From: CAUZIR01 sp034421295 | Lineage (GTDB): Bacteria; Chloroflexota; Dehalococcoidia; Lucifugimonadales; UBA2962 | Direction of reading: 5' to 3' | Length of the DNA: 64,000 bases | NCBI GenBank assembly: GCA_034421295.1 | Contig: DAOUKM010000020.1 | Span: 32,429-96,428, forward strand | In this document: positions 1-8,382 of the stretch, piece by piece | Layout of the letters: each line of letters begins with the position of its first letter | Numbering within the stretch: the first letter of the stretch is position 1 | Notes under the pieces: generated by a model | The model's input: only the letters and a program-made list of their open reading frames with translations | Database searches by the model: none | What the model was told of the DNA's origin: nothing | Translations under genes and position numbers: made by a program

Positions 1-288
1 GTGGCCCGCGAGGTGTTCGCCGACAGGGCGCTGATGCCCGATGGCACCCTCGCCCCCCGCTCCGAGCCGGGGGCGGTCCTGCACGACACGGACCAGATAG
101 CAGAGCGCACCCTCAGGATGGTCACCGAGGGAACGGTCGAGGCGGTCGACGGATCGGAGGTCGAGGTGGTGGCCGACAGCATCTGCCTGCACGGGGACAC
201 CCCCGGCGCGGTCGCGATGGCGCGTGCGGTGCGCGACACGCTCGAGGGAGCCGGCGTTGAGGTCGTGCCGCTCAAGGAGCTGGTGTAG
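1..288 (+). CDS. pxpA: 5-oxoprolinase subunit A, C-terminal fragment
   Basis: These are the last 95 residues of a LamB/YcsF-family protein (PxpA), one of three subunits of bacterial 5-oxoprolinase, which uses ATP to open 5-oxo-L-proline to glutamate in the cytoplasm. The frame is open to the window edge and the family is usually about 250 residues, so the GTG at base 1 is an internal codon and the start lies outside. The conserved ICLHGDTPGA block sits at fragment residues 61-70. pxpB follows after 5 bases and then pxpC, the standard order, which makes the call secure. Confidence 0.9.
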   Translation: MAREVFADRALMPDGTLAPRSEPGAVLHDTDQIAERTLRMVTEGTVEAVDGSEVEVVADSICLHGDTPGAVAMARAVRDTLEGAGVEVVPLKELV

Positions 289-293
289 ACCGG

Positions 294-1052
294 ATGTACG
301 AAGCGCCCCGCTTCTTCGAAGCCGGCGATTGTGCACTGGTCGTCGAGCTGGGCGAGGCGATCGACCCGGGGATCAACGACCGCGTACGCGCGCTCATGCA
401 GGCCATCGAGGTCCTGGAGGCCCGGGGCATCGCCGATATCGTCCCTTCATATCGATCGCTGATGATCGCCTACGATCCCACCCTCACCTGCCGGGACGAT
501 CTCGTTGAAATAGTCACCAGGGCCGACGGCGACCTTGGTCAGGCCGGGCTGGTCGAGCGCAGGGTCGTCACGCTGCCGACGCTCTACGGAGGCGATCACG
601 GCCCCGACCTGGACTACGTGGCAGAGCACGCGGGGATTGAGGCCGACCGGGTGGTGGCCCTGCACAGCGGGATCGACTACCGCGTCTACATGATCGGCTT
701 TGCGCCCGGCTTTCCCTACCTCGGGGGCCTGCCGCAGCAACTGGCGACGCCGCGGCTCGCCACGCCCCGTGTGCGCATTCCCGCAGGCTCCGTGGGGATC
801 GCCGAGTCGCAGACCGGGGTCTATCCCTCGTCGAGCCCCGGTGGCTGGCGTCTGATCGGCCGCACCCCGGTGCGGCTCTTCGACCCTGAGCGCGATCCCC
901 CCTCCCTGGTCGTGGCCGGCGATTACATACGGTTCGCCGCACTGGGGTCCGAGGAGGAATACTCAAGGATCGCCGAAGAGGTGAAGAGCGGCACCTACCG
1001 TCCCGACGTTGCGTCGGCCAGGAGCCCGGCCCCGGCGCCGGCGGGCGGCTGA
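294..1052 (+). CDS. pxpB: 5-oxoprolinase subunit B (KipI family)
   Basis: This 252-residue protein is the PxpB/KipI-type subunit of 5-oxoprolinase. The family hallmark GFAPGFPYLGGLP lies near residues 137-149, followed by the RIPAGSVGIAESQTGVYP block typical of the carboxyltransferase-like subdomain. Length matches the family (about 220-250). The start ATG lies 5 bases after the pxpA stop, and the pxpC start follows 13 bases after the stop, so the three are probably co-transcribed and translationally coupled. In Bacillus a homologue (KipI) inhibits the sporulation kinase KinA; with pxpA and pxpC present, the metabolic role is more likely here. The last 20 residues are Ala/Pro-rich and probably disordered. 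Confidence 0.92.
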   Translation: MYEAPRFFEAGDCALVVELGEAIDPGINDRVRALMQAIEVLEARGIADIVPSYRSLMIAYDPTLTCRDDLVEIVTRADGDLGQAGLVERRVVTLPTLYGGDHGPDLDYVAEHAGIEADRVVALHSGIDYRVYMIGFAPGFPYLGGLPQQLATPRLATPRVRIPAGSVGIAESQTGVYPSSSPGGWRLIGRTPVRLFDPERDPPSLVVAGDYIRFAALGSEEEYSRIAEEVKSGTYRPDVASARSPAPAPAGG

Positions 1053-1065
1053 GCGGATCGCATCC

Positions 1066-2181
1066 ATGAGCCGCCTGGTCATGGAGATCCTGGAGCCCGG
1101 GCTCCTTACGACCGTGCAGGACACCGGCCGGTACGGGTACCAGCGCTTCGGGGTGCCCGTCTCGGGAGCCATGGACCTGTTTTCCCTCAGGGCCGCAAAC
1201 GTCCTGGTCGGCAACGAACAGGGCTCCGCCTGCCTGGAGATGACGGTCGTCGGTCCGCGCATTCGATTTCTTGAAGACGCCCTGATCGCGCTTACGGGTG
1301 GAGATCTTGCGGTCCGGATAGACGGCAGACCGGTTCCGCGCTGGAGATCCGTACGGGTTGGAAGGCACTCGGTGCTCACCTCCGACAGCATGGTCGACGG
1401 CATGCGGGCCTACCTGGCCGTTGCTGGTGGCATAGACGTGCCCGAGGTGATGGGCAGCCGCTCGACCTACATGGCAAGCCGGATCGGCGGGCTGAACGGG
1501 CGGGCGCTAAAGGGCGGCGACATGCTGTCCGCCGCTTCCCCGGACCCGGAAACGCAGCATGAAGAGCGCGGCCTGCCCGAGGACCTTGAGCCGGTGCACT
1601 ACGGCCACTCCCATGTAATCAGGGCCGTAATCGGTCCCCAGGCCCACGCCTTCAGGGCGGATGCCGTCGAGACCCTGTTCGATTCGCGCTACGTGGTCTC
1701 GATCGACTCTGATCGCGTGGGCTACCGTCTGGAGGGACCGCACCTCGGGCACGTGAACGGGGCCGACATCATCTCGGACGGTAGTCCCCCGGGGGCCATC
1801 CAGGTACCGGCCAACGGCATGCCCATCGTGCTGATGGCCGACCGCGGTCCAACCGGCGGCTACGCGAAGATCGGGACAGTGATATCCACCGACCTCGGGC
1901 GCCTGGCGCAGGCTAGGCCTGGCGACACGGTGTCCTTTCGGCAGGTCACCGTGGAAGAGGCGGTGGCGGCGCTGCTTGAGCAGGAGGCACTGCTCTACGC
2001 GCTCGACCCGGAAACGCTCGCGCGCGCCCCGGAGCCGGTGGTGCGGGCGCTCACGGCCTCAAGCGGCTCCCTGTCACCGGCATTGCGGGAGGCGGACCTT
2101 CCCAACCTGGAGACCCGGGTGGCCCGTGCCAGCATCGGTGGAGAAACGCTCGCTGTAGAGATCCTGATCGAGCGCGACTGA
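1066..2181 (+). CDS. pxpC: 5-oxoprolinase subunit C (biotin-dependent carboxyltransferase-like)
   Basis: This is a 371-residue PxpC/KipA-family protein, the third 5-oxoprolinase subunit. The N-terminus has the family signature VQDTGRYGYQRFGVPVSGAMD-like block around residues 14-34, and the GPTGGYAKIGTV block near residue 260 is also typical. An open frame reaches back to 1009, but that extension is Arg/Pro-rich, overlaps pxpB and does not resemble family members. The ATG at 1066 places the conserved N-terminal strand correctly. It completes the pxpABC set begun at the window edge. Confidence 0.92.
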   Translation: MSRLVMEILEPGLLTTVQDTGRYGYQRFGVPVSGAMDLFSLRAANVLVGNEQGSACLEMTVVGPRIRFLEDALIALTGGDLAVRIDGRPVPRWRSVRVGRHSVLTSDSMVDGMRAYLAVAGGIDVPEVMGSRSTYMASRIGGLNGRALKGGDMLSAASPDPETQHEERGLPEDLEPVHYGHSHVIRAVIGPQAHAFRADAVETLFDSRYVVSIDSDRVGYRLEGPHLGHVNGADIISDGSPPGAIQVPANGMPIVLMADRGPTGGYAKIGTVISTDLGRLAQARPGDTVSFRQVTVEEAVAALLEQEALLYALDPETLARAPEPVVRALTASSGSLSPALREADLPNLETRVARASIGGETLAVEILIERD

Positions 2182-2185
2182 CCCC

Positions 2186-2803
2186 TTGGGCTGGCTGCAC
2201 GATTTATCGGAGTGGCTTCTGGGTTTCGCCGAGAGCGGGTGGGCCGTCGGCATTCTCGCGCTGTCGAGCTTTACCGAATCGATCTTCAACCCCATTCCGC
2301 CCGACGCCCTGCTGATAGCCGTCGCGATCCCGCAGCCCCACAACGCCATCCCTCTGGCCCTGCTGGTAACGGCCTCGTCGGTGGCCGGTGCCCTGGTCGG
2401 CCACTGGCTGGGAAAGCGCATCGGCCGCCCGATAGCCGAACGGCTCTTTCCAGAAAGATACGTAACCAGGGCCGAGGGTCTGTTCGAGCGCTACGGGGTA
2501 TGGGCGGTGCTGGTTGCTGCCTTTACGCCAATCCCCTACAAGGTCTTCGCGATCCTGGCGGGCGTGCTCGGGTTCGACCGCAGGATCTTCCTCATCGCAT
2601 CGCTCATAGGCCGCGGCGCGCGCTTTCTCCTGATCGGGGTCCTGATCATGGTCTTCGGCGCGCGCATAGAGGCGTTCGTCACCGACAACCTTGAGGTTGT
2701 GACATGGTCGGTAGGCGGTGCGGTTATCGGCGTCGTCATCGCCGTCACCGCCTACCGACTCTATCGCTTGCGCAGGCCCTCCACCGAGGGCCGGGCCCCC
2801 TAG
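2186..2803 (+). CDS. DedA/VTT-family inner-membrane protein
   Basis: This is a 205-residue integral membrane protein of the DedA/YqaA (SNARE-associated, VTT) type. Hydrophobic segments are visible around residues 17-35, 55-75, 105-125, 130-155 and 170-190. The conserved region FTPIPYKVFAILAGVLG near residues 112-128 contains the F-T-P-x-P-x-K pattern of the YqaA branch, and a glycine-rich re-entrant segment precedes it. Family members are implicated in lipid-carrier flipping; the substrate cannot be read here. The start is TTG, 4 bases after pxpC. Its stop overlaps the stop of the convergent gene: one CTAG at 2800-2803 holds both TAG codons. Confidence 0.8.
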   Translation: MGWLHDLSEWLLGFAESGWAVGILALSSFTESIFNPIPPDALLIAVAIPQPHNAIPLALLVTASSVAGALVGHWLGKRIGRPIAERLFPERYVTRAEGLFERYGVWAVLVAAFTPIPYKVFAILAGVLGFDRRIFLIASLIGRGARFLLIGVLIMVFGARIEAFVTDNLEVVTWSVGGAVIGVVIAVTAYRLYRLRRPSTEGRAP

Positions 2804-4506
2804 CGCTCCAGCCAGGAGTTGGCGTAGTAGGGGAAGGCCTTCACCTCGAAGTTCTTCAGGGCCGCCGTTGCCGGGTAGATGCTGTAGAAGATTCCCTCGT
2901 ACAGCGCCGGGACGTTCTTGTAGAACTCTATCTGCAGCTCATCGAGCAACCGGAGCTTTTCGGTATCGTCGGTCGCCTGAGCGAACTGCTTTCTCAACTC
3001 GTGGAGCTTTTTCACCGGGGGCGGGAACAGCGCGTGCTGCGCCCCTATGGCCTCGTGCTCCAGCGGGCTGGTGCTGTTCCAGTGCACGTCCCAGCTGGTG
3101 GCCACGCTGAAGCTCTCGACGTTCCCGAACCTGGTGACGACCGTCGCCCAGTCGAGGGCGGGCATGTCGACGTTCATGCCCATCGCCTCCATCTCGCTCT
3201 TTACGACAAAGCCCGTCGGCGTGATGGTCGAGTAGTCGGTCGGGTTCAGCAGGATCAACGTCTCGCCGGCGTAGCCAGCCTCGGCGAGCAGCCGCTTTGC
3301 CTCTTCCTTGTCGTTGCGGTTGTAGTACTCATCGGCTCCCGCGTCGGTCTCCCACCTGGTCCCGCAGTAGAAAATCGCCGGGCACAGCGTCCAGAGCTCC
3401 GTCGGCCCGAGCGACGCCATCACGTTGGCGATGTCCAGACCCGTCTGGAAGGCGATGCGCGCGGTGACGTTGTCGAACGGCGGGTTGGCGGGTATGAGCA
3501 GGTTGCTCCTGTGGCCAGGCTTGTAGAGCGGCACGGTAAGGTCCGGGTTCTCGTTCACCCGCTGGTAAAAGTCCAGTCCCGCTCCGTCGACTACGTCCCA
3601 CTCACCGGTCTCAAGGCCGGCCAGCTTGGTCTCCTCGTCCGGCACCTCAAGCCAGACCAGCTCGTCGATGTAGGCTTTTATCTCGCCGGTGTACAGGCTC
3701 GCCGGCTCGGTCCGCGAAACGAATCCGTCGAAGCGCGCGATCGTTATTCGATCGCCCTGCGACCAGTCGACGAACTTATAGGGGCCTGAGCCGACCCACT
3801 CTGCCGCCGCCTCGCTTGCCGGCAAGTCCTCGTCGAGCCTGGTGGGCATGATGCGCGGGCTGCCATACGGCTTTGCCAGGCTCATGATCACCGATCCGGT
3901 GGGCTCGTTCAGGACGATCTGGAACGACTTGTCGTCGGTCACGACGAACGAGTCCTCGTCCTGGAACTCCCTCATGAGACCCGCGAGCGCGTACCAGCTG
4001 GGCAGCCAGCGCTCGTAGGTCGAGCGCACGTCGTCGGAAGTCACTGGGGTGCCGTCATGGAACGTAAGACCGTCACGCAGGGTGAAGCTCCAGGTCAGGC
4101 CGTCATCGCTCACGTCCCAGCTCTCGACCATCACGGGCTGGTCCTCGATGCTGGCATCCCAGCCGAAGAGGGTCTCGTACATGTGGGATGCGACCGCCGT
4201 CGTCACGTATGCGCCACTGAAGACCGGGTCCAGCGACGGTATGCTGGCCTGAGAGACCACCCTCAGGGTGCCGCCGAACTTGGCGTCCTCCATGGCATCC
4301 ATGGCATCGGCCACCTCGGTCGGCTCAGGCTCCATGACCTCCTCGACCATGGCCTCGGTGGTGGCGGTGGGTTGGGCCTCCATTACCTCCACAGTGGGCG
4401 TGGGCTCCGCGGGTTCGGGCTCGGCCTCCTCGGAAGGCCCACAGGCGGCCGCGAACGAAAGCCCGATGACCAGGGCGAATAGTGATGTGATTAGGGTTCT
4501 CTTCAT
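2800..4506 (-). CDS. Family-5 ABC transporter solute-binding lipoprotein (orphan)
   Basis: This 568-residue protein is an extracytoplasmic solute-binding protein of the peptide/nickel (SBP_bac_5) family. A lipoprotein signal ends at FAAAC with the lipid-modified Cys at residue 22. An acidic Pro/Glu/Thr/Ala/Met-rich linker of about 55 residues then tethers the binding domain, which opens with GGTLRVVSQASIPSLDPV. A ribosome-binding site AAGGAG precedes the ATG. No permease or ATPase gene lies nearby, so the transporter partner is elsewhere or shared, and the ligand is unknown. A TTGACA element on the minus strand (4595-4590) could be its -35 box, but the -10 at normal spacing is weak. Confidence 0.88.
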   Translation of the reverse strand: MKRTLITSLFALVIGLSFAAACGPSEEAEPEPAEPTPTVEVMEAQPTATTEAMVEEVMEPEPTEVADAMDAMEDAKFGGTLRVVSQASIPSLDPVFSGAYVTTAVASHMYETLFGWDASIEDQPVMVESWDVSDDGLTWSFTLRDGLTFHDGTPVTSDDVRSTYERWLPSWYALAGLMREFQDEDSFVVTDDKSFQIVLNEPTGSVIMSLAKPYGSPRIMPTRLDEDLPASEAAAEWVGSGPYKFVDWSQGDRITIARFDGFVSRTEPASLYTGEIKAYIDELVWLEVPDEETKLAGLETGEWDVVDGAGLDFYQRVNENPDLTVPLYKPGHRSNLLIPANPPFDNVTARIAFQTGLDIANVMASLGPTELWTLCPAIFYCGTRWETDAGADEYYNRNDKEEAKRLLAEAGYAGETLILLNPTDYSTITPTGFVVKSEMEAMGMNVDMPALDWATVVTRFGNVESFSVATSWDVHWNSTSPLEHEAIGAQHALFPPPVKKLHELRKQFAQATDDTEKLRLLDELQIEFYKNVPALYEGIFYSIYPATAALKNFEVKAFPYYANSWLER

Positions 4507-4732
4507 TTACGGCTCCTTGCCAACTCGAGTTCTAAGCGCCCCGGGTCGCTCCGATGTCCACGCGCGATACTCCCACCGGGCAGCGGCGGTGTCAACTTCG
4601 TGTTTCGCATCACAAAGCCGTCGAGCCCCAGGACGTCCTGCCGCCGTCGCCATCGGCGTGGCCTGCCACGTCGAATTCCTGCAGTCACGGCCTACCCGTG
4701 CACGGAAGGCGCAGGGAGATGGGGAAAGTACC

Positions 4733-5575
4733 CTAAAGGCTCCGGGTGGATCGAAGGCGCGTCAGCGCCGAGCGGTCAAGCCGGAGGTGATCGACCCGCG
4801 CCCTGGTCCAGGGCGACAGCGGCGGGATGGACACGGGCAGCAGATCGACCATCGCCTCGAACACGAACTCGGCGATCACCGGCAGCGAGGCGACGTCCTC
4901 TGCGTTGTAGCGCACCAGCGTGTCCCGCGCGCCCCGGTCCCCGTCCTCCCACATGTACCACAGGCGAACCGCGTCGACCCCCGCCAGCCCGGAGAGCTCG
5001 CCGCGGTCAAGCCCCAGCCGACGCTCTACCACTTTCAGGCCACCGCGGTATCCGAGCCTCCTGAGCGGGTACATCAGGTCGATGTGGGGCCTGTGACCGA
5101 ACATGGGACGGCCGAAGAAATGCTCGAGGAACGGCAGGTCGAACGCCGCTCCGTTGAATGTCAGGAACAGATCGTACTCGGTGAGGGCCGATGGCAAATC
5201 GCGCAGGTTCTCACCGGACACGAAGGCACGGAAGCCCTCCCTGTCCAGAACGCCGACCATCGTCACGTCCGAGCTGTAGGGGGAAAGTCCGGTGGTCTCT
5301 ATGTCGAGGAACGCGGCGCGGTCGCGAAAGTCCGCGTAAAGCCGCCACTTCTCCGAGGGGGGCAACAGCCGATCGAAGTAGGCGGCGTCGCCACCGGCAA
5401 GTCGTTCCTGGCACTCTTGGAGAAGGTCGCACAGTTCGCCTCGCCTGACCTGCACCCGGGGAGGCAGCCCGGGCGAGGAGACAAATTCGCTCCAGCATTT
5501 GATCCCGGACCGCCAGATCTCCTCCTCTATCGTCTCGCCGATCCCGGGCAGATGTATGAAGGTGGAGGAAAGCAT
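4733..5575 (-). CDS. YprB-like RNase H-fold exonuclease with N-terminal helix-hairpin-helix
   Basis: This 280-residue protein has a ribonuclease-H-like (DEDD exonuclease) domain of the YprB type. The acidic active-site pattern is intact: DIETTGLS with D91 and E93, then FNGAAFDLPFLE with D146, and YNAEDVASL with D227. A short helix-hairpin-helix-like motif, LPGIGETIEEEIW (residues 9-21), suggests DNA binding. Members are predicted 3'-5' exonucleases acting on nucleic acid, but the true substrate is not established. The 226 bases between this gene and the start of the lipoprotein gene (4507-4732) hold no gene I can support. Confidence 0.8.
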   Translation of the reverse strand: MLSSTFIHLPGIGETIEEEIWRSGIKCWSEFVSSPGLPPRVQVRRGELCDLLQECQERLAGGDAAYFDRLLPPSEKWRLYADFRDRAAFLDIETTGLSPYSSDVTMVGVLDREGFRAFVSGENLRDLPSALTEYDLFLTFNGAAFDLPFLEHFFGRPMFGHRPHIDLMYPLRRLGYRGGLKVVERRLGLDRGELSGLAGVDAVRLWYMWEDGDRGARDTLVRYNAEDVASLPVIAEFVFEAMVDLLPVSIPPLSPWTRARVDHLRLDRSALTRLRSTRSL

Positions 5576-5727
5576 GAACTCGGGGCGCTGCGCCAGGCAA
5601 GAATAAGCGCTCCAGGTCTCCCTGTCTCGCCCGCACCGGATAGGCGGCCAGAGCGGATTGCCGGCCGGCCGTTACACTACGTGCCTGTACGACCGCTGCC
5701 CTGAAGGCTGGATGAGGAGTAGTCCCG

Positions 5728-6684
5728 ATGACCGAGCGCGGAGTAATACCGACCGAGGACGAGGTGCTGGGCTGGATGGACAGCCTGAGCAACTGGGGCA
5801 GGTGGGGCCCCGACGACGAGATCGGTGCCCTCAATCTGATCACTCCCGAGCGGGTCCGCCGCGCCAGCGCCCTGGTGAGGGAGGGCGTCTCGGTCACCTG
5901 CTCCAGGCCGCTCGACACCAACAACGACGCCGAGGTCTACCGGCCAACAGTGCGCCTGATGCTCGAGAGCGGCGAGGGCTGGACCCACCACGAAAAGCAC
6001 ACCGACTTCCGGATCCAGGCTGCCCTCGAATACGTGTCGATGGTCTACCACGGCTACCACATCACCCACCTGGACTCGACCGCCCACTTCTTCTGGAACG
6101 GCCAGATGTACAACGGCCGACCTTCGTCGCTCGTCTCCACCAACCAGGGAGCGACCGTCTGTTCAGTCGACACCGCCCGCGACGGCATCATAGGCCGCGG
6201 CGTGCTGGTAGACGTTCCCCGCATCCGAGGAATCGACTGGCTCGATCGAACCGACGGGGTGATGCCCGGGGACATACTCGCGGCCGAGGAGAGCTGCGGA
6301 TTTACGATAGAGCCCGGTGACATCCTGTTCATACGAACCGGCCAGCTCCGGCGTACTCTGACCGAGGGGCCGTTCAACCCGGTCATCGATGGATCCACCG
6401 CCTGTCAGGCCGCCTGCCTTCCCCTCCTGCGTGAGCGGGACGTGGCGGTCCTGGGCACCGATACGTCAAACGACCAGCTGCCCCCGCCCTACCCCACCGT
6501 GACCAACCCGATCCACCAGGTGGGCCTGATCCACATGGGGGTCTGGATACTGGACAACGCCAACCTCGAGGACCTGGCGGCCGCGTGCGCGCAGCGCAAT
6601 CGATGGGAGTTCTTTATCACGATGGGGCCCCTGCGCATCATCGGGGGCACCGGCTGCCCGGTAAACCCGATCGCGATCTTCTAG
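5728..6684 (+). CDS. Cyclase-family metal hydrolase (kynurenine formamidase-like)
   Basis: This 318-residue protein belongs to the metal-dependent cyclase/kynurenine-formamidase family. The metal-binding HxTHxDxPxHF motif appears as HITHLDSTAHF (H111 to H120), with Ser-Thr where most members have xP. A later RTGQL segment is also typical of the fold. The family hydrolyses amides and lactones; the substrate here is unknown. A good ribosome-binding site, GAGGAG, precedes the ATG. A TACACT element at 5673-5678 could be a -10, without a clear -35. It converges on three SDR genes that could act in the same catabolic route, which is a guess from position. Confidence 0.82.
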   Translation: MTERGVIPTEDEVLGWMDSLSNWGRWGPDDEIGALNLITPERVRRASALVREGVSVTCSRPLDTNNDAEVYRPTVRLMLESGEGWTHHEKHTDFRIQAALEYVSMVYHGYHITHLDSTAHFFWNGQMYNGRPSSLVSTNQGATVCSVDTARDGIIGRGVLVDVPRIRGIDWLDRTDGVMPGDILAAEESCGFTIEPGDILFIRTGQLRRTLTEGPFNPVIDGSTACQAACLPLLRERDVAVLGTDTSNDQLPPPYPTVTNPIHQVGLIHMGVWILDNANLEDLAAACAQRNRWEFFITMGPLRIIGGTGCPVNPIAIF

Positions 6685-6724
6685 GGAGGCGGACAGCGCC
6701 CGGGCGGCGGCGGGGCCGCCAGCC

Positions 6725-7474
6725 TCATCTCGCCGTCAGGCCACCGTCCACGACCAGGTGTGAGCCGGTCACATAGGACGATTCGTCCGAGGCCAGGTAG
6801 AGCGCCGCGTACGCGATCTCGGTCGGCTCTGCCAGCCTGCCGAGCGGCACCCTGGCTATGGAAGTCGCCCTGCCCTCCTCGCTTGCCAGGTTCTCGGCGA
6901 TCATCCCGGTCTCGACCGGGCCCGGCACAAGGGTGTTGGCTCGGATGCCGTCGGCGGCGTGCTGGATGGCAGTATGCCTTGTAAGCGAGAGCAGGGCGGC
7001 CTTGGAGGCGCCGTAGGCACTGCCCCTGTGGCTGCCAACCAGCGCGGTGGTGGAAGCGACGTTGACGATCGAGCCTCCGCCCCGCTCGCGCATCACCGGG
7101 ACCACGCCCCGGATCCCCAGGAAGGCGCCGCGGGAATTTACCGCCATCATCCGCTCCCACTGATCTGCGTCAACGTGCTCGACGGTCTCGGTCTGGTAGA
7201 TCCCGGCGTTGTTAACCAGCACATCGATGGACCCGAAGCGATCCACCGACGCCCGCACTGCAGTCTCCCAGTCCCGCTCCTCCGACACGTCCATCGGCAG
7301 GAAGAGGGCGGATCCTCCTCCTGCCGCAATGCAGGATGCGACCCCATGACCGCGTTCCTCGGCGAGGTCGATCACCACCACCCTTGCGCGCTCTCCCGCA
7401 AACAGTCTGGCCTGGGCTGCCCCTATGTCACCGGCCCCGCCGGTTACCAGGGTGACCTTGTCTAGCAACCTCAA
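6725..7474 (-). CDS. SDR-family oxidoreductase (tandem copy 1)
   Basis: This is a 249-residue classical short-chain dehydrogenase. The nucleotide-binding motif is TGGAGDIG near residue 11, followed by VNNAG, a catalytic Ser in VASTTAL, and YGASK as the Tyr-x-x-x-Lys pair. The C-terminal SSYVTGSHLVVDGG block is typical. It is predicted to reduce or oxidise a hydroxyl or keto group with NAD(P); the substrate is unknown. The start is TTG. It is the most downstream of three same-strand SDR genes, which share the same C-terminal wording and so look like paralogues from local duplication. Confidence 0.88.
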   Translation of the reverse strand: MRLLDKVTLVTGGAGDIGAAQARLFAGERARVVVIDLAEERGHGVASCIAAGGGSALFLPMDVSEERDWETAVRASVDRFGSIDVLVNNAGIYQTETVEHVDADQWERMMAVNSRGAFLGIRGVVPVMRERGGGSIVNVASTTALVGSHRGSAYGASKAALLSLTRHTAIQHAADGIRANTLVPGPVETGMIAENLASEEGRATSIARVPLGRLAEPTEIAYAALYLASDESSYVTGSHLVVDGGLTAR

Positions 7475-7538
7475 CGCCGCGTCCCGCGCAGATCGATGCG
7501 GCGCCGGATCCGGGCGGACCGTGATCTCGGAGAGAAGA

Positions 7539-8282
7539 TCACTGGGCCGAGTAGCCGCCGTCGACCACGTACTCTGAGCCGGTTACGTAAGACGAGTCGT
7601 CCGAGGCCAGGAACATGACCACCTTCGCCACCTCCTCGGCGGTACCCATACGTTTCATCGGCACCCTCGAGAGCACCAGGGGGCCCTGCTCGGGATCCTC
7701 CATTATGAAGTCGACCATCTTCGTGTCGATAAGACCCGGGTGCACCGAGTTGACGCGGATCCCCTCGGCGGCGTAGTGGAGCGCAGAGCTCTTGGTAAAC
7801 AGCCTCACCGCCCCCTTGGAGGCAGTGTAGGCTCCCTCCAGCGTGTTGCCCACCAGGCCGGCTGTGCTGGAGATGTTGATGATCGACCCGCCGCCGGATC
7901 GCCGCATGGACGGGACCACCGACTTGGTCCCGAGGAACACGCCCCGGGCGTTTATGGCCATTATGTCTTCCCACTCCTCGACCGGTGTCTCGTGAATGAC
8001 CGTCGTGCGAAAAACGCCCGCGTTGTTGACGAGCACATTAACCGGGCCGTAGCGGTCCTCGGCCAGCTCCACCGCCCTCAACCAGTCTTCCTCCCGGGTT
8101 ACATCCAGGGAGCAGAACAGGGCCTGGCCTCCCAGGTCCTCGATCTCCCTGGCGACCGACTCCCCGCTCACCACGTCCCCGATCACGACCCGGGCGCCCT
8201 CGGAGGCGAACATCTTCGCCTCGGTAGCGCCCATCGCTCCGGCGCCCCCGCTGATAATGGCAACTTTTCCTTCAAGCTTCAT
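7539..8282 (-). CDS. SDR-family oxidoreductase (tandem copy 2)
   Basis: This 247-residue classical SDR sits in the middle of the trio. The cofactor motif reads SGGAGAMG, with NNAG at about residue 90, Ser in NISSTAGL and YTASK as catalytic residues, and a C-terminal SSYVTGSEYVVDGGYSAQ. Compared with its neighbours the first Thr of the TGxxxGxG motif is Ser. A ribosome-binding site AGGAGGG lies just upstream of its ATG. The 64-base gap to copy 1 suggests co-transcription. The substrate is unknown. Confidence 0.88.
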   Translation of the reverse strand: MKLEGKVAIISGGAGAMGATEAKMFASEGARVVIGDVVSGESVAREIEDLGGQALFCSLDVTREEDWLRAVELAEDRYGPVNVLVNNAGVFRTTVIHETPVEEWEDIMAINARGVFLGTKSVVPSMRRSGGGSIINISSTAGLVGNTLEGAYTASKGAVRLFTKSSALHYAAEGIRVNSVHPGLIDTKMVDFIMEDPEQGPLVLSRVPMKRMGTAEEVAKVVMFLASDDSSYVTGSEYVVDGGYSAQ

Positions 8283-8382
8283 CTCTTTGCCCTCCTCTTG
8301 GCGGCCGCCGCCCGGATCGGCGGACGGCCGGTCTTACCTGACCTTAACTTAGCGTCGCACAACCGCCCTGCCGCGGCGCGCC

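Noticed and set aside
2704..3789. 361-codon plus-strand open frame opposite the first solute-binding protein
   Set aside because: Antisense to a clearly recognisable SBP_bac_5 protein; its translation is Arg/Leu/Val-rich without motifs.
4565..4595. TTGACA with a -10 for the first lipoprotein gene
   Set aside because: The -35 is perfect, but the hexamers at 17-19 bases spacing (GAGTAT, AGTATC, GTATCG) are poor, and the better TATCGC is 20 bases away, so I did not list it as a promoter.
4268..5704. 478-codon plus-strand open frame across the lipoprotein start and the YprB-like gene
   Set aside because: It runs antisense to two recognisable proteins and has no family features.
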